63,459 nt of DNA, from NCBI GenBank assembly GCA_023227835.1, contig JALOCI010000014.1, forward strand, positions 1 to 63,459. Reading direction: 5' to 3'. The DNA comes from Bacteroidales bacterium. GTDB lineage: Bacteria > Bacteroidota > Bacteroidia > Bacteroidales > UBA932. Each line of letters starts with the position of its first letter. Positions within the stretch are counted from its first letter, which is position 1. The position numbers were made by a program, and so were the translations under genes. The notes below the pieces were generated by a model. It was not told the DNA's origin and ran no database searches. It saw only the letters and a program-made list of their open reading frames with translations. Positions 8,875 through 17,089 of the stretch are shown piece by piece.

Positions 8875-9876
8875 ATGTTACAATTTGCACAACCGCAGTT
8901 TTTACTGCTCATTTTGACAATTCCGCTCCTTTTTATAGCATACGCTGTTATGAGAAGGAGCAGAAGGAAGAGAATAGAACTTTTCGGGAATCCGGATATT
9001 GTGAATACTCTTGTTCCACGGGCATCCAGAAGCCGGGGATGGATAAAACTTTCTATATACTCGCTTGCTCTTTTCTTCTTTTCCATTGGCCTTGCGAGAC
9101 CCCAATTGGGTGCTAAAATAAAAGAGGTTGAGACAAAAGGGGTGGAGATAATGATTGCGCTGGATGTTTCAAACTCAATGCTTGCGGAGGATTATACTCC
9201 TAACAGGTTAGAGCGGGCAAAGCTGGCAATATCACGCTTGGTCGATAAAATGAAGGATGACAGGATAGGTCTGATAGTATTTGCCGGTCAGGCATTTGTC
9301 CAATTGCCGATAACTACAGACTATGTATCTGCAAAGATTTTCCTTAATAATATAACAACCGGTTCTGTGCCTGTTCAAGGAACAGCTTTAGCAGATGCTA
9401 TCAATACATCTGTCAAGAGTTTCAGCCAGGAAAGCAAAAACAGCAGGGCAATAATTTTAATTACAGACGGGGAAAACCATGAGGATAATCCTGTCGATGC
9501 AGCTTCTACCGCTAAAGGCCTTGGAATACAGGTTTATACTCTTGGTATCGGATCGTCAGAAGGTAAGCCTATCCCGTTACCTGGTGGAGACTTTCTGAAA
9601 GACAAGGACGGGAACATGGTTGTAACCAAGCTCGATGAGAAAACTCTTGCTGATGTTGCAAAAGCCGGTGACGGAATGTTTGTCAAGGCAGGGAACAGTG
9701 ATTTTGGCCTTGATGCGCTTGTCGAGAAAATACATAATATGGATAAGCAAAGTTATAAATCTGTTGTGTTTGAGGATTTTGACGAGCAATATATGTACTT
9801 TTTTGCTATAGCACTACTTTTCCTGATACTTGAATTTATGATAGTAGACAGAAAAGGGAAAAATTTTTTTAAATAG
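8875..9876 (+). CDS. batB: BatB, vWA-domain membrane protein
   Basis: A 333-residue homologue of BatA, sharing the arrangement of two N-terminal helices (about 8-25 and 57-74), a vWA domain and one C-terminal helix. The MIDAS motif is DVSNS (97-101), with TGSVPVQGTALADAI supplying the later MIDAS threonine. The KLDEKTLADVAKAGDGMFV segment is typical of BatB. It follows batA after three bases. Tandem paralogues of this type are the core of the Bat operon. Confidence 0.9.
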   Translation: MLQFAQPQFLLLILTIPLLFIAYAVMRRSRRKRIELFGNPDIVNTLVPRASRSRGWIKLSIYSLALFFFSIGLARPQLGAKIKEVETKGVEIMIALDVSNSMLAEDYTPNRLERAKLAISRLVDKMKDDRIGLIVFAGQAFVQLPITTDYVSAKIFLNNITTGSVPVQGTALADAINTSVKSFSQESKNSRAIILITDGENHEDNPVDAASTAKGLGIQVYTLGIGSSEGKPIPLPGGDFLKDKDGNMVVTKLDEKTLADVAKAGDGMFVKAGNSDFGLDALVEKIHNMDKQSYKSVVFEDFDEQYMYFFAIALLFLILEFMIVDRKGKNFFK

Positions 9877-9882
9877 AGAGAT

Positions 9883-10566
9883 ATGAGAGAAATTTATACT
9901 ACAATACTTTTTCTTTTTTTATTCTCCGCTTCATGGGGGCAGAGTGACAGATGGCAGGTCCGGCAAGGAAACAGCTCATATGGAAAGGGCAAGTATCAGG
10001 ATGCAGAACTTGAGTACAGACGGGCTCTTGAAAAGAATCCGAAATCTATAAAGGCTGCATACAATCTTGGTAATACCATGTATAAGCTTAACAATCCTGC
10101 TGAGGCAGAAAAAATTATAACACAAGTGGCTGATTCAACAAAGGAAAATGAAATAAAATCGGCCTCATTTCATAATCTGGGAAATTTTAACCTTGCCCAA
10201 AAAAAATACAAGGAGGCAATAGAGGCATACAAAAATTCCCTGAGAGTCAACCCGGAAGATGTAGAGACCAAATCAAACCTGGCTTATGCCCAAAAAATGC
10301 TGAAAAATCAGGATAAGAATAAGGACCAGAATAAAGATCAGAACAAAGACCAAAATAAGGATCAGAACAAAGACCAAAATAAGGACCAGAACAAAGATCA
10401 GAATAAAGATCAGAATAAAGATCAAAAACAGCAACCTCAGATCTCGCCACAAACAGCAGAACAGATGCTGCAGGCTATCCAGAATAAGGAAAATGAGACT
10501 CAGGACAAGGTGAAAAAGGAGAAGGCGAAGGTCCTTGAGAGCAGACAAAAAGAGAAAAATTGGTAA
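9883..10566 (+). CDS. batC: BatC, exported TPR protein with NKDQ repeats
   Basis: A 227-residue protein with an export signal (MREIYTTILFLFLFSASWGQ), three TPR-like units at about 25-140 (NSSYGKGKYQDAELEYRRAL, AAYNLGNTMYKLN, NPEDVETKSNLAYAQKML) and a highly charged tail. Residues 146-181 are nine perfect copies of Asn-Lys-Asp-Gln, followed by a Gln/Lys/Glu-rich helix ending in KEKNW. BatC proteins usually have charged low-complexity tails, but such regular repetition is unusual. TPR domains bind proteins, and BatC is expected to work in the periplasm with BatA, BatB and BatE. Confidence 0.88.
   Translation: MREIYTTILFLFLFSASWGQSDRWQVRQGNSSYGKGKYQDAELEYRRALEKNPKSIKAAYNLGNTMYKLNNPAEAEKIITQVADSTKENEIKSASFHNLGNFNLAQKKYKEAIEAYKNSLRVNPEDVETKSNLAYAQKMLKNQDKNKDQNKDQNKDQNKDQNKDQNKDQNKDQNKDQNKDQKQQPQISPQTAEQMLQAIQNKENETQDKVKKEKAKVLESRQKEKNW
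10318..10425 (+). repeat. Nine tandem 12-bp units coding for Asn-Lys-Asp-Gln in batC
   Basis: The units share the pattern AAy AAr GAy CAr and differ only at synonymous third positions, so the amino acid repeat is perfect while the DNA repeat is not. Several adjacent units recur as pairs, suggesting growth by duplication of 24-bp blocks. Confidence 0.95.
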
Positions 10567-10578
10567 AGAATCATATAT

Positions 10579-12399
10579 ATGACTATCAACTGTATTAAAA
10601 AGTTTTTACTATTGTCTGGTGCTTTGCTGGTTTCAATTGCACTATCGGCCCAGGCTTCATTTACTGTGGATGTTCCGCGGGTAGTAGGTTTGGATGAAAA
10701 TTTCAGACTTGTTTTTACTGCCGGAGGGGAGCCGTCAAGCTTTAACCCTCCTCAATTGAAGGATTTTGATGTTCTTGCAGGCCCGACCACATCTACAATG
10801 ACAAGTACGCAGATAATAAACGGCAAGAGAACGGACAGCTATCAGGTAAGTTATACCTATATTTTGCAACCGAGGAACATAGGAACTTTTTCTATTTCTT
10901 CCGCTTCAGCAGTTATAGGAGGTAAGACCTATCATACTAACCCGGTATCTGTTGAGGTGGTCAAGGGAGAAGCAAATAACTCCGGCAACTCTTCCGGGAC
11001 ATCCTCACAAAAGAGTAATGGAACAATCTCTTCAGATGACATTTTTATGAAAATGTCTGTAAGTAAGGGACGGGTGGTAAAGGGTGAAAGCCTCCTTGCC
11101 ACGCTGAAACTATATACAAAAGTGCCAATAGGAGGTTTCGAGAATGTAAAGTTCCCGACATTTAACGGTTTCTGGAGTCAGGAGATTGATACACCATCAA
11201 ATATTGAATTTACAAGAGAGACAGTTAATGGTAAAATATACAATGCTGCGGTTTTAAGAAGGTATATGCTCATTCCTCAACAAACAGGAAATCTGGTTAT
11301 TGACCCTTCTGAAATGACATGCCTCGTTCAGGTGAGAGCCTCTTCTGGAGGATCAAGGTCAATGTTCGATGATTTTTTTGACAGCTATCAGACTATTAAG
11401 AAAAGGGTCACCGCATCATCAATAAACGTGAATGTATCTCCTTTGCCTTCCGGAGCTCCTCCAACTTTCTCAGGAGGTGTGGGGGATTTCCAGTTGTCGG
11501 CACAACTGACCAAAGACACTATTAATGCTAATGAAGCGGTATCTCTTAAGGTCTCTATATCGGGTTCAGGAAATCTCAATCTTGTAGAGACACCAAAAAT
11601 CACTTTTCCGTCCGATTTTGAAGTGTACGACACTAAGATTTCAGACAATACAAGCAAATCCGGAAAAGGGACATCAGGAACAAAGGAATTTGAGTATCCT
11701 CTTATACCGAGGGGTGCCGGAGTATTTGAATTAGGCCCTGTTGTGTTTAGTTATTATGATATAGGTGCGAAAAAATATAAGACTCTTACCTCTGAAAAAC
11801 TCACTTTAAGAGTCGGACAGGCCGCAGAGGGCTCAGCAAATTCATCTGCGTCACTTCCAATGGGTGTTAACAAGCAATCAGTTAAAAGTATCGGGAATGA
11901 TGTGCGTTATATACGTTCGGGCATTTCCGGACTGGTGAGAGGTAATCATTTCTTTTTCGGTTCTGTTACATTCTTTGCTTTGATAGTATTGATAATCGCC
12001 TCATTTTTCCTTATGGACAAGTTCTTTTCAAAGAGAATAGAGAGGAATATGGATATTGCGGGGGTCAAGAACAGAAGAGCCAATAAGGTAGCCAGGGCAA
12101 AACTCAGAAATGCTGAATCACTCATGAAACAAAACCTCTATAGTGCTTTCTTTGAAGAGCTGCATAGGGCAATTCTCGGATATTGTTCAGATAAGCTTAA
12201 TCTTTCACTTGCCGATCTCTCAAGAGAGAAAATTGCATCCTCACTTGAAGAGAAGAGTGTTTCCAAAGAGCATACAGAAGAGCTGCTGGCATTGATTGAG
12301 GTGTGTGAATATGCAAGATATGCACCGGATCAGGATAAACCTGAGATGGGACAAAATTATCAAAGAGCAATCAAATTAATTTCAGATCTGGAGGTATAG
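10579..12399 (+). CDS. batD: BatD-like protein
   Basis: A 606-residue exported membrane protein. A signal peptide (about residues 1-26, ending LSAQA) precedes a large beta-sandwich region starting SFTVDVPRVVGLDENFRLVF, a typical BatD start. A Ser/Gly-rich linker lies near 135-150. One membrane helix at about 462-482 (FFFGSVTFFALIVLIIASFFL) leads into a basic, helical C-terminal part (KNRRANKVARAKLRNAESLM). The expected topology is a large periplasmic domain with a cytosolic tail. It follows batC after 12 bp. BatD is required for oxygen tolerance in some Bacteroides; its molecular action is unknown. Confidence 0.9.
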   Translation: MTINCIKKFLLLSGALLVSIALSAQASFTVDVPRVVGLDENFRLVFTAGGEPSSFNPPQLKDFDVLAGPTTSTMTSTQIINGKRTDSYQVSYTYILQPRNIGTFSISSASAVIGGKTYHTNPVSVEVVKGEANNSGNSSGTSSQKSNGTISSDDIFMKMSVSKGRVVKGESLLATLKLYTKVPIGGFENVKFPTFNGFWSQEIDTPSNIEFTRETVNGKIYNAAVLRRYMLIPQQTGNLVIDPSEMTCLVQVRASSGGSRSMFDDFFDSYQTIKKRVTASSINVNVSPLPSGAPPTFSGGVGDFQLSAQLTKDTINANEAVSLKVSISGSGNLNLVETPKITFPSDFEVYDTKISDNTSKSGKGTSGTKEFEYPLIPRGAGVFELGPVVFSYYDIGAKKYKTLTSEKLTLRVGQAAEGSANSSASLPMGVNKQSVKSIGNDVRYIRSGISGLVRGNHFFFGSVTFFALIVLIIASFFLMDKFFSKRIERNMDIAGVKNRRANKVARAKLRNAESLMKQNLYSAFFEELHRAILGYCSDKLNLSLADLSREKIASSLEEKSVSKEHTEELLALIEVCEYARYAPDQDKPEMGQNYQRAIKLISDLEV

Positions 12400-12401
12400 A
12401 T

Positions 12402-13157
12402 ATGAAGAGGATATTATTAATCATTACAACTGCGCTCATTTATCTGACAGCACAAGCTCAGTCTCCTAAGGAGATATGGACAGAGGCAAATAACAGCTAC
12501 ACCCAGGCCAGATATCAGGAAGCTCTTGACGGGTTCTTGAAAATTGAGAAGTCCGGATATGTATCTTCGGCTCTTTTATACAATATTGGCAATAGTTACT
12601 TCAAAATGAAAGAGATAGGGAAATCAATTCTCTATTATGAGCGGGCGTTGAAATTAGATCCATCTGACAAGGATGTTATCAATAACCTTCAATTGGCCAG
12701 AGAGTTCTCTTTGGACAAGATTGAGGAGATTCCGGATTTTATTCTAAAGACATGGGTTAAAGATATTAACTACTCTTTATCATCGGATGCCTGGGCCTAT
12801 TTGTCAATAATTTCAATGGCCTTGTTGGCCTTATTACTCCTTATGTTCCGTTACGGACCGACTCCGAAAGCGAGGAAGGGTTCTTTCTTCGGTGCTATGG
12901 CTTCCATCTTACTGATATTATTCTCTGTATATTTTTCGTGGAGCCAGAAGCATGGTTATTATAAGAAAGACACGGCAATAGTAATGAAACCTGTAAGTAC
13001 AGTCAAAAGTTCTCCGGATAATTCAGGAAACACACTATTCATTTTGCATGAAGGTACAAAGGTCTCTTTGATAGAGGAGATAGGTCAGTGGAAAAGAGTT
13101 GAACTTACAGATGGAAGACAAGGCTGGATTTATTCACTTGATATTGAGATCATATAG
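12402..13157 (+). CDS. batE: BatE, TPR/SH3 protein
   Basis: A 251-residue protein that closes the Bat operon. It has a signal peptide (MKRILLIITTALIYLTAQAQ), TPR units at about 20-105 (ALLYNIGNSYFKMKEIGKSI, ALKLDPSDKDVINNLQLARE), two membrane helices at about 128-150 and 163-182, and a C-terminal SH3-type domain (about 190-250, ending in GRQGWIYSLDIEII). This TPR-TM-SH3 order is typical of BatE. The last 24 bases overlap the 3' end of the M28 peptidase gene on the other strand. Confidence 0.9.
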   Translation: MKRILLIITTALIYLTAQAQSPKEIWTEANNSYTQARYQEALDGFLKIEKSGYVSSALLYNIGNSYFKMKEIGKSILYYERALKLDPSDKDVINNLQLAREFSLDKIEEIPDFILKTWVKDINYSLSSDAWAYLSIISMALLALLLLMFRYGPTPKARKGSFFGAMASILLILFSVYFSWSQKHGYYKKDTAIVMKPVSTVKSSPDNSGNTLFILHEGTKVSLIEEIGQWKRVELTDGRQGWIYSLDIEII

Positions 13158-14705
13158 GTCATCTCTTGACAGCAGGTGATCCAGATTGGCAAGATTGTAT
13201 AAAACAACAGCAGTCACCACAGATGTGTGATTCATATATTCAGGGATGCTTATATTGTAAGTATCCCTTTCTGTATGCCAGATTTCATGGTAGCTGAAGT
13301 CATATCCTTTCGGGTCGCTGTTATCGAAGCTAATTGCAGGTACGCCATTCATGGCGAAGTAGGCATGATCCGATCCTCCGGCAATTTTTGGCAAAGGCTG
13401 AGGCTTGCCGCTGCGTTTTTTTAGTAAAAAGGGAAAATCAGGATTAATTGAGTTGAGTGGTTCACATATCTTTTCAAAATCATTGTACATCGCATCAGGT
13501 ATTGTTATCCCGCTGGTTACGGTAGGCCCTCCGTCTCTGTTGAAATAGTTGCTTATACTCTTCAGCTTGTCCTTATTTGTCCTAACCCAGAATTCCGAAC
13601 CCCATAATCCGAACTCTTCTCCGGCCCATAAACAGAAAAGTATTGATCTCTTAGGTTTTGCTCCAGAGAGTGCAATTAGACGGGCTGCTTCAAGGGTAGG
13701 AGCTACACCGGAGCCGCAATCAATAGCTCCGGTACCGACATCGTAAGAATCGAGATGACCTCCGCACATGACATATTCATCGGGGAGTGTGTTTCCTTTT
13801 ATTATTCCTATGACATTGTGAATAACCACAGGACCCGGTTTGAAATGATTCCTTATATCGAATTCCAGTTGGAAATATTGCCTCTCTTTTACCTTTTTCA
13901 GAATTATACTATATTGTGCTTCATCCAATTTGATGTCCGGACAATCCGGAAGAGAATCGAAGCTCATGTAAAAGAGATTTTTTCTGTCATATAGAGCTCT
14001 TAAAGGCACTTTTGCAGATTGGATAATCCCTAAAATCCCTGATTCCCTCATCTCTTTATAGAATAAAGCAGGAGAGTCTTTCAGACTCTTGAAACTCTTT
14101 GCCTCTTTTCCCGGGTGGTCAAGATTCCATCTTTTTATTGAGTCATTGTATTTGGAAATAGCCTCATTCTCTTTAATAATTCTTAACCTAGCCTCATCTG
14201 CAAATGGGGAATAATCTACAGGAAAACCGTCACTTTCTCCGGTAATCAACACCCATGCGCCTTTCAGCTTTCCTTTCATCCTTTCAAACTCACCTCTGGT
14301 TTTCGGCTCAAGAACGACATGCCCTCTTTGTACTCCTTTTGTCCCGGCTGTGTAAGAAGGTGTTACGAAATGCAACATCAATCCGTCCTCGCTCAACATA
14401 CGACCAAACCAAGGACCTCTGTTGAAACCCACAGGCAGAGTATCAACTGCTTGTAAAGTAACTTCCAATCCCCATTTCGTAAATAATCCGGCAGCCCAGT
14501 ATGTTGCATTTTCATAAGCATCCGAACCAACAAGACGTCCTCCTATTCTGTTGGAAAGAATATCCAGATGGTTCATGGTTCTGTTGTTGATCCTTCCTTC
14601 ATTTATAATTCGCGAAACTACAGGGTCAGTTTGTGACAGTACTATATCTGTCTCAAATTGAAGGCAAATAAGTAATAGTGTATAAAGAGGAATTTTTTTG
14701 ATCAT
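13134..14705 (-). CDS. Secreted M28-family zinc peptidase
   Basis: A 523-residue exported aminopeptidase-type protein with signal peptide MIKKIPLYTLLLICLQFE. The co-catalytic dizinc site can be followed: CGGHLDS (His and Asp), GAIDCGSG (bridging Asp), WAGEEFGLWGS (catalytic Glu pair), the NRDGG segment and the final GGSDHAYF histidine. A PA-like insertion domain lies between about residues 90 and 290. Its ATG overlaps the S41 gene stop as ATGA, so the two genes are translationally coupled and probably act in extracellular or periplasmic peptide degradation. The 3' end overlaps batE by 24 bp. Confidence 0.92.
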   Translation of the reverse strand: MIKKIPLYTLLLICLQFETDIVLSQTDPVVSRIINEGRINNRTMNHLDILSNRIGGRLVGSDAYENATYWAAGLFTKWGLEVTLQAVDTLPVGFNRGPWFGRMLSEDGLMLHFVTPSYTAGTKGVQRGHVVLEPKTRGEFERMKGKLKGAWVLITGESDGFPVDYSPFADEARLRIIKENEAISKYNDSIKRWNLDHPGKEAKSFKSLKDSPALFYKEMRESGILGIIQSAKVPLRALYDRKNLFYMSFDSLPDCPDIKLDEAQYSIILKKVKERQYFQLEFDIRNHFKPGPVVIHNVIGIIKGNTLPDEYVMCGGHLDSYDVGTGAIDCGSGVAPTLEAARLIALSGAKPKRSILFCLWAGEEFGLWGSEFWVRTNKDKLKSISNYFNRDGGPTVTSGITIPDAMYNDFEKICEPLNSINPDFPFLLKKRSGKPQPLPKIAGGSDHAYFAMNGVPAISFDNSDPKGYDFSYHEIWHTERDTYNISIPEYMNHTSVVTAVVLYNLANLDHLLSRDDLYDLNIK

Positions 14706-16057
14706 AGAGGTTTCTTGTCTTTATATACGCCGTAATTTTTAGCGTCTTCATCAACTTTTATCCTTCGGCCGGGCTTTAGTGGAATTGTCGTTGATCTGGC
14801 TGCGGGGATCTCCGGCCACGCACCTGTTGATATATACGTTAAAGCCGATTGTAACCAATCCTCTTCCAGCCCGAAATCATGATACAGGTCGTCCGGCCTT
14901 TGATGATCAGGAACAATACCATCTTCATAATCGCCTTGTCCCAGGCTATTCACACTATAGAATGCAATCGGAAGAAATACAAAATCAGGGTACATTTCCT
15001 CATCTTCAGGGTAGAACCAAACATACATTCCGTTTGGTTTACCATATGTTGTCCTCCCTATTTGCAGGACATTCATCAATGGCCTGAATCCGTTTATTAT
15101 TACTTCACTTGCTGATGCAGTGCCTCCTCCGGTTAAAATAATCAGCCTGTTCAGATCCAGTGAATTGTTCACTCTGCTTACAATAGTCATGGTACTAGTC
15201 TGAGTGTCGTAAGATGAAAGTTTGTCATTGTGTTTACGACGAGCGACAACCTTACCGTTGGCACTGGCCGGAGCAAGGTAGTTTGACAGCATTTGCGTCG
15301 CGGCACCGTCTCCTCCGCCATTGTACCGGAGGTCAAGTATCAGCTCTTTTACATTAGCAGCTTTGAATACAGCCATGGCTGTCTCGATATCTGAAAGCAT
15401 GCTTGCCTTAAATGCGTAGTAGTTGAAATAAGCGACAGGGTATGGCAATCCGGGAAAATCGTCAGCTGTTATGACCATACTCTTCAGCACAGATTTGGTG
15501 CTTACCTCTCTGGCATTTGCAGTAAAAGTATATGAGGTCCCGTCATATCTTTTGAATGTAAAGGAATTTGTATTGTTGTTAAGCTGTGCGTTGAAAGTCC
15601 CGTTTTGTATCAGGTTAGCCACAGGTGTCCCGTTCAGATGAGTCAGTTCAAAACCTCTTTTTACACCTTTTTCTGACATCGGAGAATTATCAAATACATA
15701 TCTTACCCGAACGCTATAATCGTTGTAGTGGTCTATAGGCTGGGCATAGCTTGCACCATAGGTGAGATACACACCTTTTTCTGAATCGGTGTATTCCTCC
15801 CCGGATATCATCCATGACCATCTGTCTTTAGCCACTAAAAGTGTGTCGAAGTAATCATACAGAGATGATATCGGATCAGGATCAATATTAGCCGGGATCT
15901 CCTTATACCAATAATATACATCATTCATAAGAGAATGCAGATAGCTTTTTTCAACACTTAATTTATCAGGATTATCCTTGTCACAGGATGTAAATACTAA
16001 AAGGGAAACGAAAATTATTGCCGGAAAAAACAGGATTTTCTTATATGAAGTTGCCAT
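14702..16057 (-). CDS. S41-family peptidase lipoprotein
   Basis: A 451-residue C-terminal-processing-protease-like protein. From the ATG at 16057 it has a lipoprotein signal (SLLVFTSC, lipidated Cys then DKDN), an N-terminal helical segment, a PDZ domain (about 95-180), and the S41 core with ILDLRYNGGGDGAATQ and the nucleophile S315 in GGTASASE; TTYGKPNG supplies the catalytic lysine. The frame can be extended upstream to 16189, but this adds a poor Phe/Ile-rich stretch that would run into the divergent tpx start, so the lipoprotein start is preferred. It is coupled to the M28 gene by a 4-bp overlap. Likely periplasmic or surface-anchored. Confidence 0.9.
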   Translation of the reverse strand: MATSYKKILFFPAIIFVSLLVFTSCDKDNPDKLSVEKSYLHSLMNDVYYWYKEIPANIDPDPISSLYDYFDTLLVAKDRWSWMISGEEYTDSEKGVYLTYGASYAQPIDHYNDYSVRVRYVFDNSPMSEKGVKRGFELTHLNGTPVANLIQNGTFNAQLNNNTNSFTFKRYDGTSYTFTANAREVSTKSVLKSMVITADDFPGLPYPVAYFNYYAFKASMLSDIETAMAVFKAANVKELILDLRYNGGGDGAATQMLSNYLAPASANGKVVARRKHNDKLSSYDTQTSTMTIVSRVNNSLDLNRLIILTGGGTASASEVIINGFRPLMNVLQIGRTTYGKPNGMYVWFYPEDEEMYPDFVFLPIAFYSVNSLGQGDYEDGIVPDHQRPDDLYHDFGLEEDWLQSALTYISTGAWPEIPAARSTTIPLKPGRRIKVDEDAKNYGVYKDKKPL

Positions 16058-16142
16058 TATTTGAAAAGATTTGAGAAATAAAGATAAACAAATTAAATTT
16101 ATTGGTGTTTTATAGAAAGAATTAAATACAAAAATAAATATT

Positions 16143-16673
16143 ATGAAAGAATTAGAATCTATAGAAACAAAAAATATATTTACATCCAAAGGAACACCCC
16201 TTACACTGCTTGGCAGGCAAATAGAAGTAGGAGATCAGGCTCCTGAAATAGTTGCAACAGATATATCTATGAAGGAGGTTAAGCTCTCGGATTATAAAGG
16301 AAAAGTTGTTGTTGTCAGTGTCTTCCCTTCAATTGACACCGGAGTTTGTGCAACCCAGACCAGAACATTCAATAAAAGGGCGACCACTCTTTCGGATGAC
16401 GTTGTAATACTCACAATTTCTAAGGACCTGCCTTTTGCCTTAGGCCGTTTCTGTGCAGCAGAAGGGATAACAAATATATTTCCTTTGTCGGATTACAAAC
16501 AATCAAAATTCGGCTTGGAGTATGGATTCCTGATTAAGGAGAACCAGCTTCTAGCAAGAGGAGTTGTTGTAGTGGACAAGAGTGGAAAAGTCCGCTATAA
16601 AGAGATAACAAAGGACATAGTTATTGAACCGGACTATGATAAGGCAATTGAAGCGGTAGAGAAACTTCTCTAA
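16143..16673 (+). CDS. tpx: Thiol peroxidase (atypical 2-Cys peroxiredoxin)
   Basis: Tpx reduces hydrogen peroxide and organic peroxides using thioredoxin. The peroxidatic cysteine is C69 in FPSIDTGVCATQTRTFN and the resolving cysteine C104 in GRFCAAEGI, the spacing of the Tpx subgroup. Length 176 residues; a typical enzyme has about 165-170, the extra being N-terminal (MKELESIETKNIFTSKG). It is divergent from the S41 gene and abuts DUF454 tail to tail with no spacer. A peroxidase close to the Bat operon is compatible with an oxygen-stress theme, though no co-regulation is visible. Confidence 0.95.
   Translation: MKELESIETKNIFTSKGTPLTLLGRQIEVGDQAPEIVATDISMKEVKLSDYKGKVVVVSVFPSIDTGVCATQTRTFNKRATTLSDDVVILTISKDLPFALGRFCAAEGITNIFPLSDYKQSKFGLEYGFLIKENQLLARGVVVVDKSGKVRYKEITKDIVIEPDYDKAIEAVEKLL
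16657..16672. terminator. Hairpin at the tpx/DUF454 junction
   Basis: TAGAGAA-AC-TTCTCTA is a perfect inverted repeat covering the last tpx codons. It has no long T run on either side, so it may act only as a weak bidirectional terminator or an mRNA 3'-end stabiliser. Confidence 0.4.
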
Positions 16674-17045
16674 TTAATAATTGTCCGGTCTTGTCTTTTT
16701 CATTGCAATATGAATCGTAACTCCGACACCTACACTCATAAGGATCAACTTGAGCCATAGGGAGGAGGCGATAAAAATAATTGACAGAATCAGCGTAAAC
16801 CATAACATTGTTATGGTTTTTGCTTTTTGTCTGAGAGGCATGCCACGTTTTGAGTAGTAGTCCCTGATGTATGGTCCTAGATACGGATTCCGGACTAACC
16901 AGTAAAACCTTCCAGGGGAAGAGTTCATGTAAAAATATCCAGCAAGAAGCAAAAAGGGTGTAGTGGGTAATACAGGAAGAAAGATTCCTATAGTGCCGCA
17001 GACTACACAAACTGATGCTAAAATTATATAAACCGATTTCTTCAC
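16674..17045 (-). CDS. DUF454 (YbaN-like) inner-membrane protein
   Basis: A small membrane protein of about 123 residues from a GTG at 17045 (KKSVYIILASVCVVCGTIG). The DUF454 signature FLPVLPTTPFLLLAGYFY, the SSPGRFYWLVRNPYLGPYI segment and two C-terminal helices are present. An upstream in-frame GTG at 17081 would add 12 residues but sits just outside the palindromic promoter at 17063-17078, so transcription would start downstream of it. Function unknown; some relatives sit near haem or cation genes. Confidence 0.85.
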   Translation of the reverse strand: MKKSVYIILASVCVVCGTIGIFLPVLPTTPFLLLAGYFYMNSSPGRFYWLVRNPYLGPYIRDYYSKRGMPLRQKAKTITMLWFTLILSIIFIASSLWLKLILMSVGVGVTIHIAMKKTRPDNY

Positions 17046-17062
17046 TTGGTGCGAAATTTCTT

Positions 17063-17078
17063 TATATTTGCAAATATA
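17063..17078. promoter_or_regulatory. Palindromic pair of -7 boxes shared by two divergent genes
   Basis: TATATTTGCAAATATA is a perfect 16-bp palindrome in which each strand carries the -7 element TATATTTG. The plus-strand copy serves the alanine symporter (ATG at 17090), the minus-strand copy the DUF454 gene (GTG at 17045). Confidence 0.5.
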
Positions 17079-17089
17079 CACTTAAAACT

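Noticed and set aside
10247..10548. Minus-strand frames opposite the batC repeat
   Set aside because: They are Leu/Ile/Asp/Tyr periodic translations of the 12-bp repeat and not genes.
16058..16189. Upstream extension of the S41 lipoprotein
   Set aside because: The added residues are Phe/Ile-rich noise overlapping the divergent tpx start, and they would hide the lipoprotein signal.
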